DNA from: Melioribacteraceae bacterium
GTDB lineage: Bacteria > Bacteroidota > Ignavibacteria > Ignavibacteriales > Melioribacteraceae
Length of the DNA stretch: 64,000 bases
NCBI GenBank assembly: GCA_015493615.1
Contig: WGCV01000042.1
Location: 79,674 to 143,673 of the forward strand
Direction of reading: 5' to 3'
Shown in pieces: positions 36,955-46,451 of this stretch. The first letter of the stretch is position 1, and every line of letters starts with the position of its first letter. The notes beneath the pieces were generated by a model. The model worked only from the letters and a program-made list of their open reading frames with translations, did no database searches and was not told the origin of the DNA. The position numbers were made by a program, and so were the translations under genes.

Positions 36955-36983
36955 AGATTAAGGAAATATGACAAGAATGTCAA
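36955..36983 (-). promoter_or_regulatory. sigma70-type promoter candidate for exbB-exbD-exbD
   Basis: On the minus strand a perfect -35 TTGACA (36983-36978) is followed by 17 nt and then TAATCT (36960-36955), a weak -10. It lies about 60 bp before the exbB start. Spacing is ideal; the -10 is poor, so the site is a prediction. Bacteroidota-type promoters differ, which lowers confidence further. Confidence 0.45.
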
Positions 36984-37009
36984 TATAAAATTGGCTTTCA
37001 TCGTTAAAT

Positions 37010-37762
37010 TCATAAAGAGTTAACCGCATCTTTCCAAACTCTTAACGCTTCTTTTGCCGCCTGCTGTTCGGCGGATTTTTTGTTCTGTCCCGTTCCGGCG
37101 GCAATTCTTTTACCTTTCAGTAAAACCGCAACGGTAAAAGTTCTTTCATGATCAGGTCCTTTAACGTTTACCAACTCATAAACCGGATTTCCATACCCCT
37201 GTTTATGCGCTATCTCAAGAAGCTGACCTTTATAGTTTGAATCCTTCGAAAAATCAATAATATCGATAATCCATTTCTCAATAAGCTCTTCCGTTTTTTT
37301 TAATCCCTGGTCAAGATAAATTGCGCCGATCAATGATTCCATTGCGTCGGCAAGAATAGATTTTAATCCCGACCTGTTATTTTTTATAAACCGTTTATCA
37401 AAGAGAACTATTTTATCGTACTTCATATTAAGCGCTGTTCTATACAGCGCTTCTTTATCGACAAGACGAACTCGAAACTTTGTTAAATGACCTTCATCGT
37501 CATCCGGAAAATTCTTAAACAAATACTCTGCGACAACCATCCCTAAGACCGCGTCGCCGAGAAACTCCAGCCGCTGATTGGAACGCTTTAATTTGCTGAA
37601 TCTTGAAATTGCCGACTGGTGCGTTATCGCTTCAAGAAAAAGGGCGGAGTTATCGATAGGGAACCCGAGCAGCAATTCCAGCCGTTTTAATCTTTCTTCT
37701 AAAGTGAGCGGCGTAGTTCCCGCCGCTCCGAAAAACTCTTTAACCTTATCCCAAACTGACAA
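37010..37762 (-). CDS. rnc: ribonuclease III
   Basis: Cleaves double-stranded RNA in rRNA and mRNA processing. The 250-residue protein has the RNase III signature SNQRLEFLGDAVLGMVVAEY and the second catalytic acidic block SILADAMESLIGAIYLDQG, then a C-terminal dsRNA-binding domain from about 180. The start is TTG at 37762, two nt after the fabF stop, so it is coupled to fabF. fabF-rnc adjacency is widespread. Confidence 0.96.
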   Translation of the reverse strand: MSVWDKVKEFFGAAGTTPLTLEERLKRLELLLGFPIDNSALFLEAITHQSAISRFSKLKRSNQRLEFLGDAVLGMVVAEYLFKNFPDDDEGHLTKFRVRLVDKEALYRTALNMKYDKIVLFDKRFIKNNRSGLKSILADAMESLIGAIYLDQGLKKTEELIEKWIIDIIDFSKDSNYKGQLLEIAHKQGYGNPVYELVNVKGPDHERTFTVAVLLKGKRIAAGTGQNKKSAEQQAAKEALRVWKDAVNSL

Positions 37763-37764
37763 CT

Positions 37765-39009
37765 TTACTCATGAATTTTTTTTAACAATATCGACGCATT
37801 ATGTCCGCCGAAACCAAATGTATTACTTATTGCATATGTTATTTCACGTTCTTTCGGCTTGTGCGGCGTATAATCCAAGTCGCATTCGGGATCGGGGTCG
37901 TCCAAATTAATGGTTGGCGGAACTATGTTATTCTGTATTGCAAGCGTTGTTGCAATCGCTTCAATAGCTCCGGCAGCGCCCAGCAGATGCCCTGTCATTG
38001 ACTTGGTTGAACTGACAGACAATTTATAAGCATGTTCGCCGAAAAGTTTTTTAATTGCTTTGGTTTCATTTAAATCGTTCAAAGGAGTTGATGTGCCGTG
38101 AGCATTAATATAATCAACGTCCTCCGGATTTATCCCGCCGTCTCTTAACGCTTCGCGCATTGAACGGAAAGCTCCTTCCCCTTCCGGCGCGGGGGCTGTA
38201 ACGTGATATGCATCCGCGGTCAAACCGGCTCCGATTACTTCGGCGTAAATTTTCGCCCCGCGCGCTTTAGCGTGTTCGTACTCTTCGAGAATCAACGTTC
38301 CCGCTCCTTCGCCCATTACAAATCCGTTGCGTTCTTTATCAAACGGACGCGAAGCTTTTTCAGGTTTATCGTTCCAAGTAGAGATTGCGCGCGCCGCGTT
38401 AAATCCCGCAATAGACATCGGAATAATCGTCGCTTCGGAACCTCCGGTTACTATAACGTCCGCCGAACCTCTTTGAATCATGAAAAACGCGTCAGCCAAA
38501 GCGTGCGACGATGTCGCGCAAGCCGAAACCGTTGCATAATTCGGACCTTTAAATCCGTACTTAATTGAAATATGTCCCGCCGAAATATCTGTAATCAGCA
38601 TCGGGACGAAAAAAGGAGAAACTCTTCGCGCGCCGCCGTTCTGAAAGGCATTAAGCTGGGTTACGAATGTTTCCATTCCCCCGATGCCGCTGCCGTAAAT
38701 TACCCCGATTCGTTCCAAATCCTCATTGTCCAAATCAAGTCCGGAATCATCTACGGCTTGCGTGGACGCCGCCATTGCATATTGCGTAAACAAATCCATC
38801 CTGCGCGCCGCTTTCCTATCCATATATTTTTCGACGTCAAAATCTTTCACTTCGCAAGCAAACTGCGTAGGCAATTCGGAAGGGTCAAACTTTGTAATTG
38901 TTTTTGCGCCGTTTCTGCCTTCCAGCAATCCGTTCCAAAATGCATCTATGTCATTGCCTATCGGAGTAACCGCTCCGATCCCCGTTATTACAACTCTTTT
39001 AACACTCAT
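37765..39009 (-). CDS. fabF: 3-oxoacyl-ACP synthase II
   Basis: Elongating condensing enzyme of fatty-acid synthesis. The 414-residue protein has nucleophile Cys164 (VSACATSSHAL) and the catalytic histidines in NAHGTSTPLND and TKSMTGHLLGAAGA. It sits between acpP and rnc. A terminator-like hairpin lies between acpP and fabF. Confidence 0.97.
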   Translation of the reverse strand: MSVKRVVITGIGAVTPIGNDIDAFWNGLLEGRNGAKTITKFDPSELPTQFACEVKDFDVEKYMDRKAARRMDLFTQYAMAASTQAVDDSGLDLDNEDLERIGVIYGSGIGGMETFVTQLNAFQNGGARRVSPFFVPMLITDISAGHISIKYGFKGPNYATVSACATSSHALADAFFMIQRGSADVIVTGGSEATIIPMSIAGFNAARAISTWNDKPEKASRPFDKERNGFVMGEGAGTLILEEYEHAKARGAKIYAEVIGAGLTADAYHVTAPAPEGEGAFRSMREALRDGGINPEDVDYINAHGTSTPLNDLNETKAIKKLFGEHAYKLSVSSTKSMTGHLLGAAGAIEAIATTLAIQNNIVPPTINLDDPDPECDLDYTPHKPKEREITYAISNTFGFGGHNASILLKKIHE

Positions 39010-39036
39010 AAAAAACCTTATTTTTGATAAAAAGAT

Positions 39037-39060
39037 GCCTGAAAAGAAAACTTTTCAGGC
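39037..39060 (-). terminator. terminator or attenuator between acpP and fabF
   Basis: A perfect 10-bp stem (GCCTGAAAAG / CTTTTCAGGC) with a 4-nt loop is followed on the minus strand by ATCTTTTTATC. It lies inside the fab operon, so it probably reduces rather than ends transcription into fabF. That would fit higher demand for ACP. Confidence 0.65.
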
Positions 39061-39081
39061 TCGTAAAAAAGTTAACAAGAA

Positions 39082-39318
39082 TTATTTGCCAACCTTATCT
39101 TTCAAATAATTAATTGCATCGCCGACGGTAGATATTTTTTCCGCGTCTTCATCGGGGATGGAAACGCTGAATTCTTCTTCGAAGCCCATAATTAATTCCA
39201 CCGTATCAAGTGAGTCGGCGCCTAAATCGTTTGTAAATGAAGCTTCCGGCGTAATCTGACTTTCGTCAACGCCAAGCTTGTCCATAATTATCTCTTTTAC
39301 TTTTTTTTCCAAATCCAT
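39082..39318 (-). CDS. acpP: acyl carrier protein
   Basis: A 78-residue acidic ACP with the phosphopantetheine site Ser36 in [10 protein letters not shown]. It carries growing acyl chains between the Fab enzymes coded around it. AcpS at 21374-21754 would activate it. It lies 50 bp after fabG. Confidence 0.98.
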   Translation of the reverse strand: MDLEKKVKEIIMDKLGVDESQITPEASFTNDLGADSLDTVELIMGFEEEFSVSIPDEDAEKISTVGDAINYLKDKVGK

Positions 39319-39368
39319 TTTTCACTCCTGGTTTTTATTATATGGAAATATTTAATTAGTTAAAAATT

Positions 39369-40124
39369 TTACATCACCATTCCGCCGTCAACAGTAATCA
39401 CTTGTCCCGTTATATACGAGGCGTCGTCGCCGGATAAAAACAAAACAGTTTTGGCAACATCTTCCGGAGTTCCCATACGCTTCATCGGTATAAACTCCAG
39501 TAAAGCATTCTGCTGATTGTCGTTCAATGATTCGGTCATCTCGGTTTTAATATATCCGGGCGCAACGGCATTTACGTTAATACCGCGGGAAGCAAATTCC
39601 TTTGCGATTGATTTTGTAAAGCCGATTATTCCCGCTTTAGAAGATGAATAATTAGCCTGACCGGGATTCCCGATTATTCCGACAACCGAAGATATATTTA
39701 CAATCTTACCGCCTCTTTGTTTCAGCATCTGTCTTGAAACGGCTTTGGTAAAATTAAACACGCTTTTAAGATTAACCCGGATTACCGAATCAAAGTCTTC
39801 TTCACTCATTCGCATCAGCAAATTATCCTTTGTGATACCTGCATTATTTACCAAAATATCAACCGAACCGAAATCGGCAATTATATTTTTTACTGTTTCC
39901 TGAACATCACCGAAAGAGGCTACATCCGTTTTATAAGCTTTAACGTTAGCGCCGAGAGCCGTTAGCTCCGCAACGAGTTCATCCGCGCACGAATCGCAAC
40001 TGTTGTAAATAAAAGCGACGTCGGCAAAAAAATCATCGCCGATTTTTTTGGTCGCCAGTTCACGAACAATCGCTTTCCCGATTCCGCGGGTTCCTCCGGT
40101 AACGATAGCTTTTTTCAATCCCAA
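39369..40124 (-). CDS. fabG: 3-oxoacyl-ACP reductase
   Basis: NADPH-dependent reductase of the fatty-acid cycle. The 251-residue short-chain dehydrogenase has the cofactor motif TGGTRGIGKAI, NNAGITKDNL and the Tyr-Lys pair in YSSSKAG. It ends YITGQVITVDGGMVM, the FabG signature. The start is TTG at 40124, supported by AGAGG (40136-40132) with 7-nt spacing. Confidence 0.95.
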   Translation of the reverse strand: MGLKKAIVTGGTRGIGKAIVRELATKKIGDDFFADVAFIYNSCDSCADELVAELTALGANVKAYKTDVASFGDVQETVKNIIADFGSVDILVNNAGITKDNLLMRMSEEDFDSVIRVNLKSVFNFTKAVSRQMLKQRGGKIVNISSVVGIIGNPGQANYSSSKAGIIGFTKSIAKEFASRGINVNAVAPGYIKTEMTESLNDNQQNALLEFIPMKRMGTPEDVAKTVLFLSGDDASYITGQVITVDGGMVM

Positions 40125-40185
40125 AATTTAACCTCTACTCTATACAAATAATTAATATAATTGATTTTACTTTTTAATCAAAATC

Positions 40186-41091
40186 TTATTTTATGTCCGA
40201 TATTTTATCAACACCGGAAAACCGAACGTTTCTGTTGATTCTTTTAACCAATCCCTGTAAAACTTTGCCGGGTCCTATTTCAATAAAATTATCGAATCCG
40301 TCGTCAATCATATTTACCACTGTTTCTTCCCAGCGCACGGGAGAAGTGAGCTGTTTAAGTAACAGACTCCTAATCTCGTCTGGAACTGAAACGGGCTTAG
40401 CTGTAACGTTTGCGTAAACCGGTTTAACCGCGTCGTTTATTTCCGTAACGTTCAAAGTTTTTTCCAATTCGTCCCGCGCCGGCATCATCAGCTCCGAATG
40501 AAACGCCCCGCTGACGACAAGTTCCTTAACGATTTTTGCTCCCGCTTCTTTAGCTAATTTCATGGCTTCGTACACCGCTTCGGGGGAACCGCTGATTACA
40601 ATCTGTCCGGGAGAATTAAAGTTCGCGCATTCCACAACTCCGAGATTGGAAGCTTTATTACACTTTTCCCGAAGGACTTCCTTATCCAATCCGATAACCG
40701 CCGCCATTGTTCCGTGTTTAACTTCCCCGGCGGCAAGCATCGCTTCACCCCTTTTCCGCACAAGCGTAAGCGCATCTTCAAAACTTAATGCCCCGGCGGC
40801 ATAAAGGGCTGAAAACTCCCCGAGCGAATGCCCGGCGGCGCCTTCAAAATCAATATCCTCAAGTAAATTAAACACTACCGCGCTATGTAGAAAAATCGCC
40901 GGCTGCGTAACGCTTGTCTGCTTCAACTCTTCCATTGGACCGTTGAACATAATATCGGTAATAGGAAAACTAAGAACTTCGTTTGCTTTATCAAATAAAG
41001 CTTTCGCCTTATCGGACGCTTCATATAAATCTTTTCCCATCCCAACATACTGAGAACCCTGTCCGGGAAAAAGCAATGCGGTTTTGCCCAT
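40186..41091 (-). CDS. fabD: malonyl-CoA:ACP transacylase
   Basis: Loads malonyl groups onto ACP. With the ATG at 41091 it has 301 residues, starting MGKTALLFPGQGSQYVGMG; the nucleophile is Ser89 in GHSLGEF. The ATG shares its A with the fabH TAA stop (TAATG), so the two are coupled. The frame is open 36 bp further upstream, but that lies inside fabH and extends past the usual family start. Confidence 0.96.
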   Translation of the reverse strand: MGKTALLFPGQGSQYVGMGKDLYEASDKAKALFDKANEVLSFPITDIMFNGPMEELKQTSVTQPAIFLHSAVVFNLLEDIDFEGAAGHSLGEFSALYAAGALSFEDALTLVRKRGEAMLAAGEVKHGTMAAVIGLDKEVLREKCNKASNLGVVECANFNSPGQIVISGSPEAVYEAMKLAKEAGAKIVKELVVSGAFHSELMMPARDELEKTLNVTEINDAVKPVYANVTAKPVSVPDEIRSLLLKQLTSPVRWEETVVNMIDDGFDNFIEIGPGKVLQGLVKRINRNVRFSGVDKISDIK

Positions 41092-42101
41092 TAGTCGATA
41101 CTCCAAGTAAGATAAATTGCGCCCCAAGTAAATCCGGCTCCAAATGCCGATAGCACTAACTTATCGCCGCGCTGAATCTTTTTTTCTTCGTAGTAATCGG
41201 CAAGGCAAAGCGGAATTGTAGCGGCAGTTGTGTTGCCGTATTTGTCAATATTAATAATAACCTGATCTTTCGAGATTCCCATGCGGCGCGCTGTTGCGTC
41301 AATAATTCTTAAGTTGGCTTGATGAGGTACCAGATAAGCGATATCCTCCGATTTCAGATTGTTCCGTTTCATAATTTCAACCGAAACATCCGCCATTCCT
41401 TTTACTGCAACTTTAAAAACCTTCTGTCCGTCCTGATAAATATAGTGCATTTTTTTATCGACTGTTTCATGCGACGCAGGATTAAGCGAACCGCCTCCGA
41501 GCATGTGAAGAGCTTCCTTGCCGGAACCGTCGCAATGAAGTATGGAATCCTGAACGCCGTACTCCAAATCTTCGGTCGGTTCCAAAAGAACCGCCGCGCC
41601 GCCGTCGCCGAAAATTACGCAGGTTGTTCTGTCGGTATAATCTACAATCGAGCTCATTTTATCGGCGCCCACAACAACTACCTTTTTGTACTGTCCCGAT
41701 TCAATCAAATTTGCGCCGGTCTGCAATGCGAAAAGGAATCCGGAACATGCGCCTGATAAATCAAAACCCCACGCATTTTTTGCTCCGATATTGTCCTGCA
41801 CCAAACAAGCCGTTGCCGGAAAAAACATATCGGGAGAAACAGTCGCGACAATTATCACTTCAATTTCTTCAGGTTTTAAACCGGTCTGCTCCATCAAATT
41901 TTCCACTGCGCGAGTCGCAAGCGTACTTGTTCCCCCTTCTTCTAAAACGTGGCGCTCGCGAATTCCAGTGCGTGTTCTGATCCACTCGTCTGAAGTATCT
42001 ACGATTTTTTCAAAATATTTGTTGTCAAGAATCTTTTCGGGAATGTATTTGCCAACGCCTGTAATTTGGGCGTTAACGATTTTTCGTTCTCTTTTTCTCA
42101 T
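41091..42101 (-). CDS. fabH: 3-oxoacyl-ACP synthase III
   Basis: Starts fatty-acid chains by condensing acetyl-CoA with malonyl-ACP. The 336-residue protein has catalytic Cys119 (LSGACSGFLFAL), His in VPHQANLRI and Asn in KYGNTTAATIP. It begins with a basic stretch (MRKRERKIVNAQ) before the core ITGVGKYIPEK, so a start a few residues later is possible. It precedes fabD. Confidence 0.96.
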   Translation of the reverse strand: MRKRERKIVNAQITGVGKYIPEKILDNKYFEKIVDTSDEWIRTRTGIRERHVLEEGGTSTLATRAVENLMEQTGLKPEEIEVIIVATVSPDMFFPATACLVQDNIGAKNAWGFDLSGACSGFLFALQTGANLIESGQYKKVVVVGADKMSSIVDYTDRTTCVIFGDGGAAVLLEPTEDLEYGVQDSILHCDGSGKEALHMLGGGSLNPASHETVDKKMHYIYQDGQKVFKVAVKGMADVSVEIMKRNNLKSEDIAYLVPHQANLRIIDATARRMGISKDQVIINIDKYGNTTAATIPLCLADYYEEKKIQRGDKLVLSAFGAGFTWGAIYLTWSID

Positions 42102-42126
42102 AGCGTTTTACCTACTAAAATTTATT

Positions 42127-43137
42127 TTATTGTGAATTTTTTATCTTCTGGATCAGATCGGCTTCCTGCGATTTAGCAGCTTCGTAAATCATATTTTTGA
42201 TGCCTATCGCGGAGCTTGAACCGTGACCGATAATTGTGATTCCGTTTATTCCGAGAAGCGGGGTGCCGCCGTAGTAATTGGGGTCGGTATCGTGCAAAGC
42301 TTTTTTCACGGCGGATTTTGCAATACCGATCTGCAGCATCGGAAGCAAACCTGTATTGGCGTAATCTTTAAATTTCTTTTTGAGGAAAGGCAAAACGGAC
42401 TCGGCAAATTTCAAAACAATATTTCCCACGAAACCATCGCAGACAACAATATCAACGGTTCCTTTGAAAACATCCTTGCCTTCAATATTCCCTTTGAAAT
42501 TTAAATCCGATTTTTCCAGCAGCTCAAATGTTTCGTAAGTTAACTGGTAACCTTTTGAATTTTCCTCCCCCACATTTAACAAGCCCACCGTCGGATTATC
42601 AACCTTCTGCACATAACGCATAAAAACGTCGGTAAGCTTTGCAAACTCAAGCAGATGCTCCGCCTTGGAATCTACAAAAGCTCCGGAATCCGTAATGCGG
42701 GAAAGCGTTCCCTTTTCCGTAGGAATGGGGGAAGCAATCGTTGGGCGGGAAACTCCCTTAAGTCTGCCGATATTCAAAATTGAAGCCATTGTAACGGCTC
42801 CGGTATTGCCTGCGCTTACAAGAGCGTGCGCTTTTCCTTCTTTTACTAATTTGGACGCTACAACAAGGGAGGAATTCTTTTTTGTTTTTACCGCTTTCGC
42901 CGGTGAATCGTGCATTGTAATAACTTCGTCGGCATTTACTATTTCATAATTGTCGCCGGAATAATTTTCCTTTTTTAATTCGGCTTTTATCTCCTCTTCT
43001 TTCCCCACAAAATAAATGAATAAATCGTGAAGATTTTCACGGAGCGCCAATACCGCTCCTTTTACCTCGACTTGGGGGGCGTTGTCGCCTCCCATTGTGT
43101 CTAAGGCAATTCTTATTTTAGAATCCGAATTGTTCAT
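42127..43137 (-). CDS. plsX: phosphate acyltransferase
   Basis: Makes acyl-phosphate from acyl-ACP for phospholipid synthesis. The 336-residue protein begins SKIRIALDTMGGDNAPQVEV. Family blocks are ASPIPTEKGTLSRITDSGAF and VCDGFVGNIVLKFAES. It follows rpmF and precedes fabH, the classic rpmF-plsX-fabH order. Confidence 0.96.
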   Translation of the reverse strand: MNNSDSKIRIALDTMGGDNAPQVEVKGAVLALRENLHDLFIYFVGKEEEIKAELKKENYSGDNYEIVNADEVITMHDSPAKAVKTKKNSSLVVASKLVKEGKAHALVSAGNTGAVTMASILNIGRLKGVSRPTIASPIPTEKGTLSRITDSGAFVDSKAEHLLEFAKLTDVFMRYVQKVDNPTVGLLNVGEENSKGYQLTYETFELLEKSDLNFKGNIEGKDVFKGTVDIVVCDGFVGNIVLKFAESVLPFLKKKFKDYANTGLLPMLQIGIAKSAVKKALHDTDPNYYGGTPLLGINGITIIGHGSSSAIGIKNMIYEAAKSQEADLIQKIKNSQ

Positions 43138-43149
43138 GGAAATTTAAGT

Positions 43150-43326
43150 TTAGTCTGGGACAAACATCGATTTGCCGGCATAATAACCGCAGTTTGGACA
43201 AGCTCTGTGGCTTAATTTCATCTCGCCGCAGTTCGGGCAAGCGCTTAAAGTAGGAGCGCTGGCTTTATAGTGCGTTCTTCTCTTATCTCTTCTGCTTTTT
43301 GATACTTTTCGTTTTGGATGCGCCAT
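43150..43326 (-). CDS. rpmF: 50S ribosomal protein L32
   Basis: A 58-residue protein, [20 protein letters not shown] onward. It has the zinc-ribbon pairs CPNCGE and CPNCGYY, as in the zinc-binding form of L32. The gene is short but clear, with the start at 43326, 17 bp after the yceD stop. It lies between yceD and plsX, its usual place. Confidence 0.97.
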   Translation of the reverse strand: MAHPKRKVSKSRRDKRRTHYKASAPTLSACPNCGEMKLSHRACPNCGYYAGKSMFVPD

Positions 43327-43343
43327 TTCATCACCTTTATTAA

Positions 43344-43847
43344 TTAATCATTTAAATCTTTCTTTAATTTCAGCAAAGGTTCCCAAATAGGATTAACCTT
43401 TTCACTTTCACATTCACACGTTTCAATGTTCAAATTAGCTCCGCAAGTCGGGCACAAACCTTTACAATCCTCGGAACAGATGTGTTTCAACGGTACCGAC
43501 AAATTAATAAAATCGTAAAAATCTTGTGTCAAATCGATATATGTTAAATCGGGAGTTAACTCGTAAACATTTGTATCGTCAATCTCTTCGTCAATTCTTT
43601 CGGCAAGATATATTACCGTAAAATCGCCGGAAACTTTCTGCTCATATTCTGCAAGGCATCTGTCGCAATTAAGTAAAAGCTGCGTAACAAAATTACAGCT
43701 TAAAACAATCTGGTGTTCCGAACGGTCAACCTTAACCTCAACATCCGCGTTGCCGAAAAAAGGGGCTTGCAAACCAAAGTCGCGCACATCTTTTGAAAGA
43801 GCTATTTTATGAATACCAACCGGTATTGAATTTAATTTTATCTTCAT
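43344..43847 (-). CDS. YceD/DUF177-family protein
   Basis: A 167-residue protein coded upstream of rpmF, as in many bacteria. It has the cysteine pattern NCDRCLAEY and a C-terminal [13 protein letters not shown], then CEC, which may bind zinc. The family is linked to 23S rRNA biogenesis. It is the first gene of the yceD-rpmF-plsX-fab operon, divergent from the PrsW-like gene across an 88-bp gap. Confidence 0.92.
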   Translation of the reverse strand: MKIKLNSIPVGIHKIALSKDVRDFGLQAPFFGNADVEVKVDRSEHQIVLSCNFVTQLLLNCDRCLAEYEQKVSGDFTVIYLAERIDEEIDDTNVYELTPDLTYIDLTQDFYDFINLSVPLKHICSEDCKGLCPTCGANLNIETCECESEKVNPIWEPLLKLKKDLND

Positions 43848-43935
43848 GGGCTAAGCCCTAAAATTTTAGCTTGTTAATATAAATATTGATATTTTTAGAA
43901 GCAAATAAATGATTTTCTAAAAACCGTGATTTAGA

Positions 43936-44511
43936 TTGGACAAATATAATAAAATAGAGAGAAATCTCAAGAATCAGAGCAAATTTTCGATATTTTATCT
44001 TATATTAATTTCTTTAATTGTTCTTCCATTATTCGCTTTTATTATTGAATATATTTTTAACTTTTCCATTAATCTGATATTCCCGCAATATTCTTACTTT
44101 GTTATGATTGCCCTCCTCTCTCCTCTGATTGAAGAAGGCGGAAAAATCACGGCATACGAAATTTATTTAAAAAGAGGAAATTTTCAGGATAATATTCTAT
44201 CGATAGTCTTCATCGGTTTTCTTTTCGGTTTAACGGAAAATTTATTCTTTTACTTCGGAGCCGGTTCCGATTTTACAACGGCGGAAATAATTCACAGAGT
44301 TCTGAACGGAGAAATACTCCATTCGATCGCTCCAGTTTTCTACATCGCCGGAAAAAACTCAATGCGGAGCAAACTCCTTTCTTTCATGTTGCCGGTAACA
44401 GTTCATACCGTTTGGAATTTATTAATTTATTTTGAACTTAATGCTTTTTTCATTTATCTTTTTAGTTTGTTATTGATTATTTATTTAATTATTAAAATTA
44501 AGCGATTATAA
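43936..44511 (+). CDS. PrsW-like intramembrane protease
   Basis: A 191-residue protein with about six hydrophobic helices. It carries an EExxK-type motif (SPLIEEGGKITAYE), an FxxxE-type motif (GFLFGLTENLFF) and His residues in HSIAPVFY and VHTVWN. These are the motifs of PrsW/PrsW-like membrane glutamic peptidases, which also resemble CPBP proteases. Substrates, such as anti-sigma factors in Bacillus, are unknown here. The start is a TTG at 43936 because an in-frame TGA lies just upstream. It is followed at 3 bp by nadD. Confidence 0.78.
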   Translation: MDKYNKIERNLKNQSKFSIFYLILISLIVLPLFAFIIEYIFNFSINLIFPQYSYFVMIALLSPLIEEGGKITAYEIYLKRGNFQDNILSIVFIGFLFGLTENLFFYFGAGSDFTTAEIIHRVLNGEILHSIAPVFYIAGKNSMRSKLLSFMLPVTVHTVWNLLIYFELNAFFIYLFSLLLIIYLIIKIKRL

Positions 44512-44514
44512 TTT

Positions 44515-45096
44515 ATGGAGCATATTGGTATTATCGGAGGCTCTTTTGATCCGATTCACATTGGGCATTTAATTACGGCGCAAGCCGTTCTCGAAAAAAG
44601 AAATTTAGATAAAATTATTTTTATTCCCTGTTACGTTTCACCGCATAAAGTAAACAGTAAATCCGTGGCTCCGAACCACAGAATGGAAATGGTGAAACTT
44701 GCAATCACTTCCAATCCGAATTTCACGGTTTCCGATTTTGAGATAAAAGCGAACAAAGTTTCATATACGGTTGAAACCCTCAAACACTTCAGCAAATTTC
44801 ACAAGAACATTGATTTTATTATCGGTTACGATAACCTTATAAATTTTAACAGCTGGAAAGACCCTGACAAAATAGTAGAGCTTTCCAATTTGGTAGTGCT
44901 CAAAAGAAATTTTGTCGCCCCCAGTTACTCCTTTCACAGCTATTTTGCAAAAGCAATTTTCGTAGATACTCCGATAGTGGAAATTTCATCAACCGAAATT
45001 AGAGACAGAATAGCGAAAGACTTACCCGTTAATTACTTTTTAACCAAAGAAGTAAACGATTACATTTTTGAACACGGACTTTACAAGAGGAAATAA
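44515..45096 (+). CDS. nadD: nicotinate-nucleotide adenylyltransferase
   Basis: Adenylates nicotinate mononucleotide in NAD synthesis. The 193-residue protein has the nucleotidyltransferase motif GGSFDPIHIGHL and ends with the ISSTEIRDRIAKDLPVNYFL block. It overlaps meaB (TAATG) and follows the PrsW-like gene. Confidence 0.95.
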   Translation: MEHIGIIGGSFDPIHIGHLITAQAVLEKRNLDKIIFIPCYVSPHKVNSKSVAPNHRMEMVKLAITSNPNFTVSDFEIKANKVSYTVETLKHFSKFHKNIDFIIGYDNLINFNSWKDPDKIVELSNLVVLKRNFVAPSYSFHSYFAKAIFVDTPIVEISSTEIRDRIAKDLPVNYFLTKEVNDYIFEHGLYKRK

Positions 45097-46055
45097 TGAG
45101 AGTCGATTCATCTACTATTGAAAAACTGAAGAAAAAAGATAAACGAATTATTTCAAGACTAATCAGCAAAGTTGAAGCAAATGACGATAACGCTTCAGAG
45201 ATTTTAAGCGACATATACAAAACCGGAGGCACATCTTACAAAATAGGAATCACCGGACCTCCCGGCGCAGGTAAATCAACGCTTACAAATCAGCTGACGA
45301 AAAAATTAATCGAGCGGGGAAAAACGGTCGGGATTATCGCCGTTGACCCGACAAGCCCTTTTACCGGAGGCGCGTTGCTCGGCGACAGAGTTCGCATGAA
45401 CGAAATCGGGATGCACCCGAATGTTTATATCCGCAGTATGGCGACCCGCGGAAGTCTCGGAGGATTAAGCAAAAAAGCAATCAACGCCAGCGATGTGCTT
45501 GACGCCGCCGGATTTGATTATATAATATTTGAAACTGTAGGCGTGGGACAATCGGAGCTTGACATTGCAAAAACTGCCGATACAACGCTTGTTGTGCTGG
45601 TGCCGGAATCGGGCGACTCAATTCAGGCAATGAAAGCGGGCTTAATGGAAATTGCCGATTTTTTTGTGTTGAACAAAAGCGATCGTCCGGGCGCGGATAA
45701 CGCTGTAATGTCGATAAGAACAATTCTTCAGCTTAATTCAATTAGAGACGCCGATTGGGAATTAAACATCATCAAAGCTGTTGCAAATCAAAACATCGGG
45801 ATTGATGAAATTTTAGAGGAAATTTCCAAACATAAAAATTACCTTAACTCATCAGGCAAATTAGTGGAAAGAAGAATCAGAAATAATAAAATCAGAATTA
45901 GGAACATAGTTGATAACGAACTCCGCATAGAAATGTGGAATCCGGTTAGAGAAAAATTTCTCGATGAAAAAACTCCCGAAGTCGTCGAGCGGGTTATCTC
46001 GCCATTTCTTCTTGCCGACAAGCTAATTGAAAATTACAAGTCGGATAATCAATAG
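45096..46055 (+). CDS. meaB: methylmalonyl-CoA mutase-associated GTPase MeaB
   Basis: A 319-residue G3E-family GTPase that protects and loads cobalamin into methylmalonyl-CoA mutase. The P-loop is GPPGAGKST (54-62). The switch region includes VDPTSPFTGGALLGDRVRMN; FETVGVGQSELDIA and LNKSDRPGA are the other GTPase motifs. No mutase gene is in view. It is the last gene before a repeat-filled spacer and lies about 0.7 kb from the acyl-CoA carboxyltransferase. Confidence 0.94.
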   Translation: MRVDSSTIEKLKKKDKRIISRLISKVEANDDNASEILSDIYKTGGTSYKIGITGPPGAGKSTLTNQLTKKLIERGKTVGIIAVDPTSPFTGGALLGDRVRMNEIGMHPNVYIRSMATRGSLGGLSKKAINASDVLDAAGFDYIIFETVGVGQSELDIAKTADTTLVVLVPESGDSIQAMKAGLMEIADFFVLNKSDRPGADNAVMSIRTILQLNSIRDADWELNIIKAVANQNIGIDEILEEISKHKNYLNSSGKLVERRIRNNKIRIRNIVDNELRIEMWNPVREKFLDEKTPEVVERVISPFLLADKLIENYKSDNQ

Positions 46056-46250
46056 CTTTCACTTATGGAAAACTTTGGAGTCATGTCTATAAAACAGTAG
46101 TAAACGGATAGTCGGATGTTTGGATTAACGGATGATTAGATAGAAGAATTTTGGAATTACTTTTTTGTACAATAGTATTACAATTCAGATTCTTGTTTTT
46201 TATGTTTTGAAATTGATAATGCGACAAAAAAAGCTTTTACACTAATTAAT

Positions 46251-46419
46251 AGAAAGCTTTGCATAACCCCGAAATTTGTCATTCTGATCCTCCGCCAAGG
46301 CGGAACGGGAGAAGAATCTCAAAACCGGTAATAGTACCGAATTTAGGGATATTTCGGACGGCTCCCACCTTCGCCGTGGCGAACTCAATATGACAATTTT
46401 AGGTTTTGCAAAGGTCTCT
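46251..46419 (+). repeat. MITE-like element, full copy B
   Basis: A 169-bp element in the same orientation as copy A. It shares GTCATTCTGATC, AGAAGAATCTCAAAACCGG, TAATAGTACCGAATTTAG and ATTTCGGACGGCT. It ends AGAAAGCTTTGCATAACC and GGTTTTGCAAAGGTCTCT. No coding capacity. Confidence 0.85.
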
Positions 46420-46451
46420 AATAATTATGAGTCCAGTTAGAAAGGTCAAAA

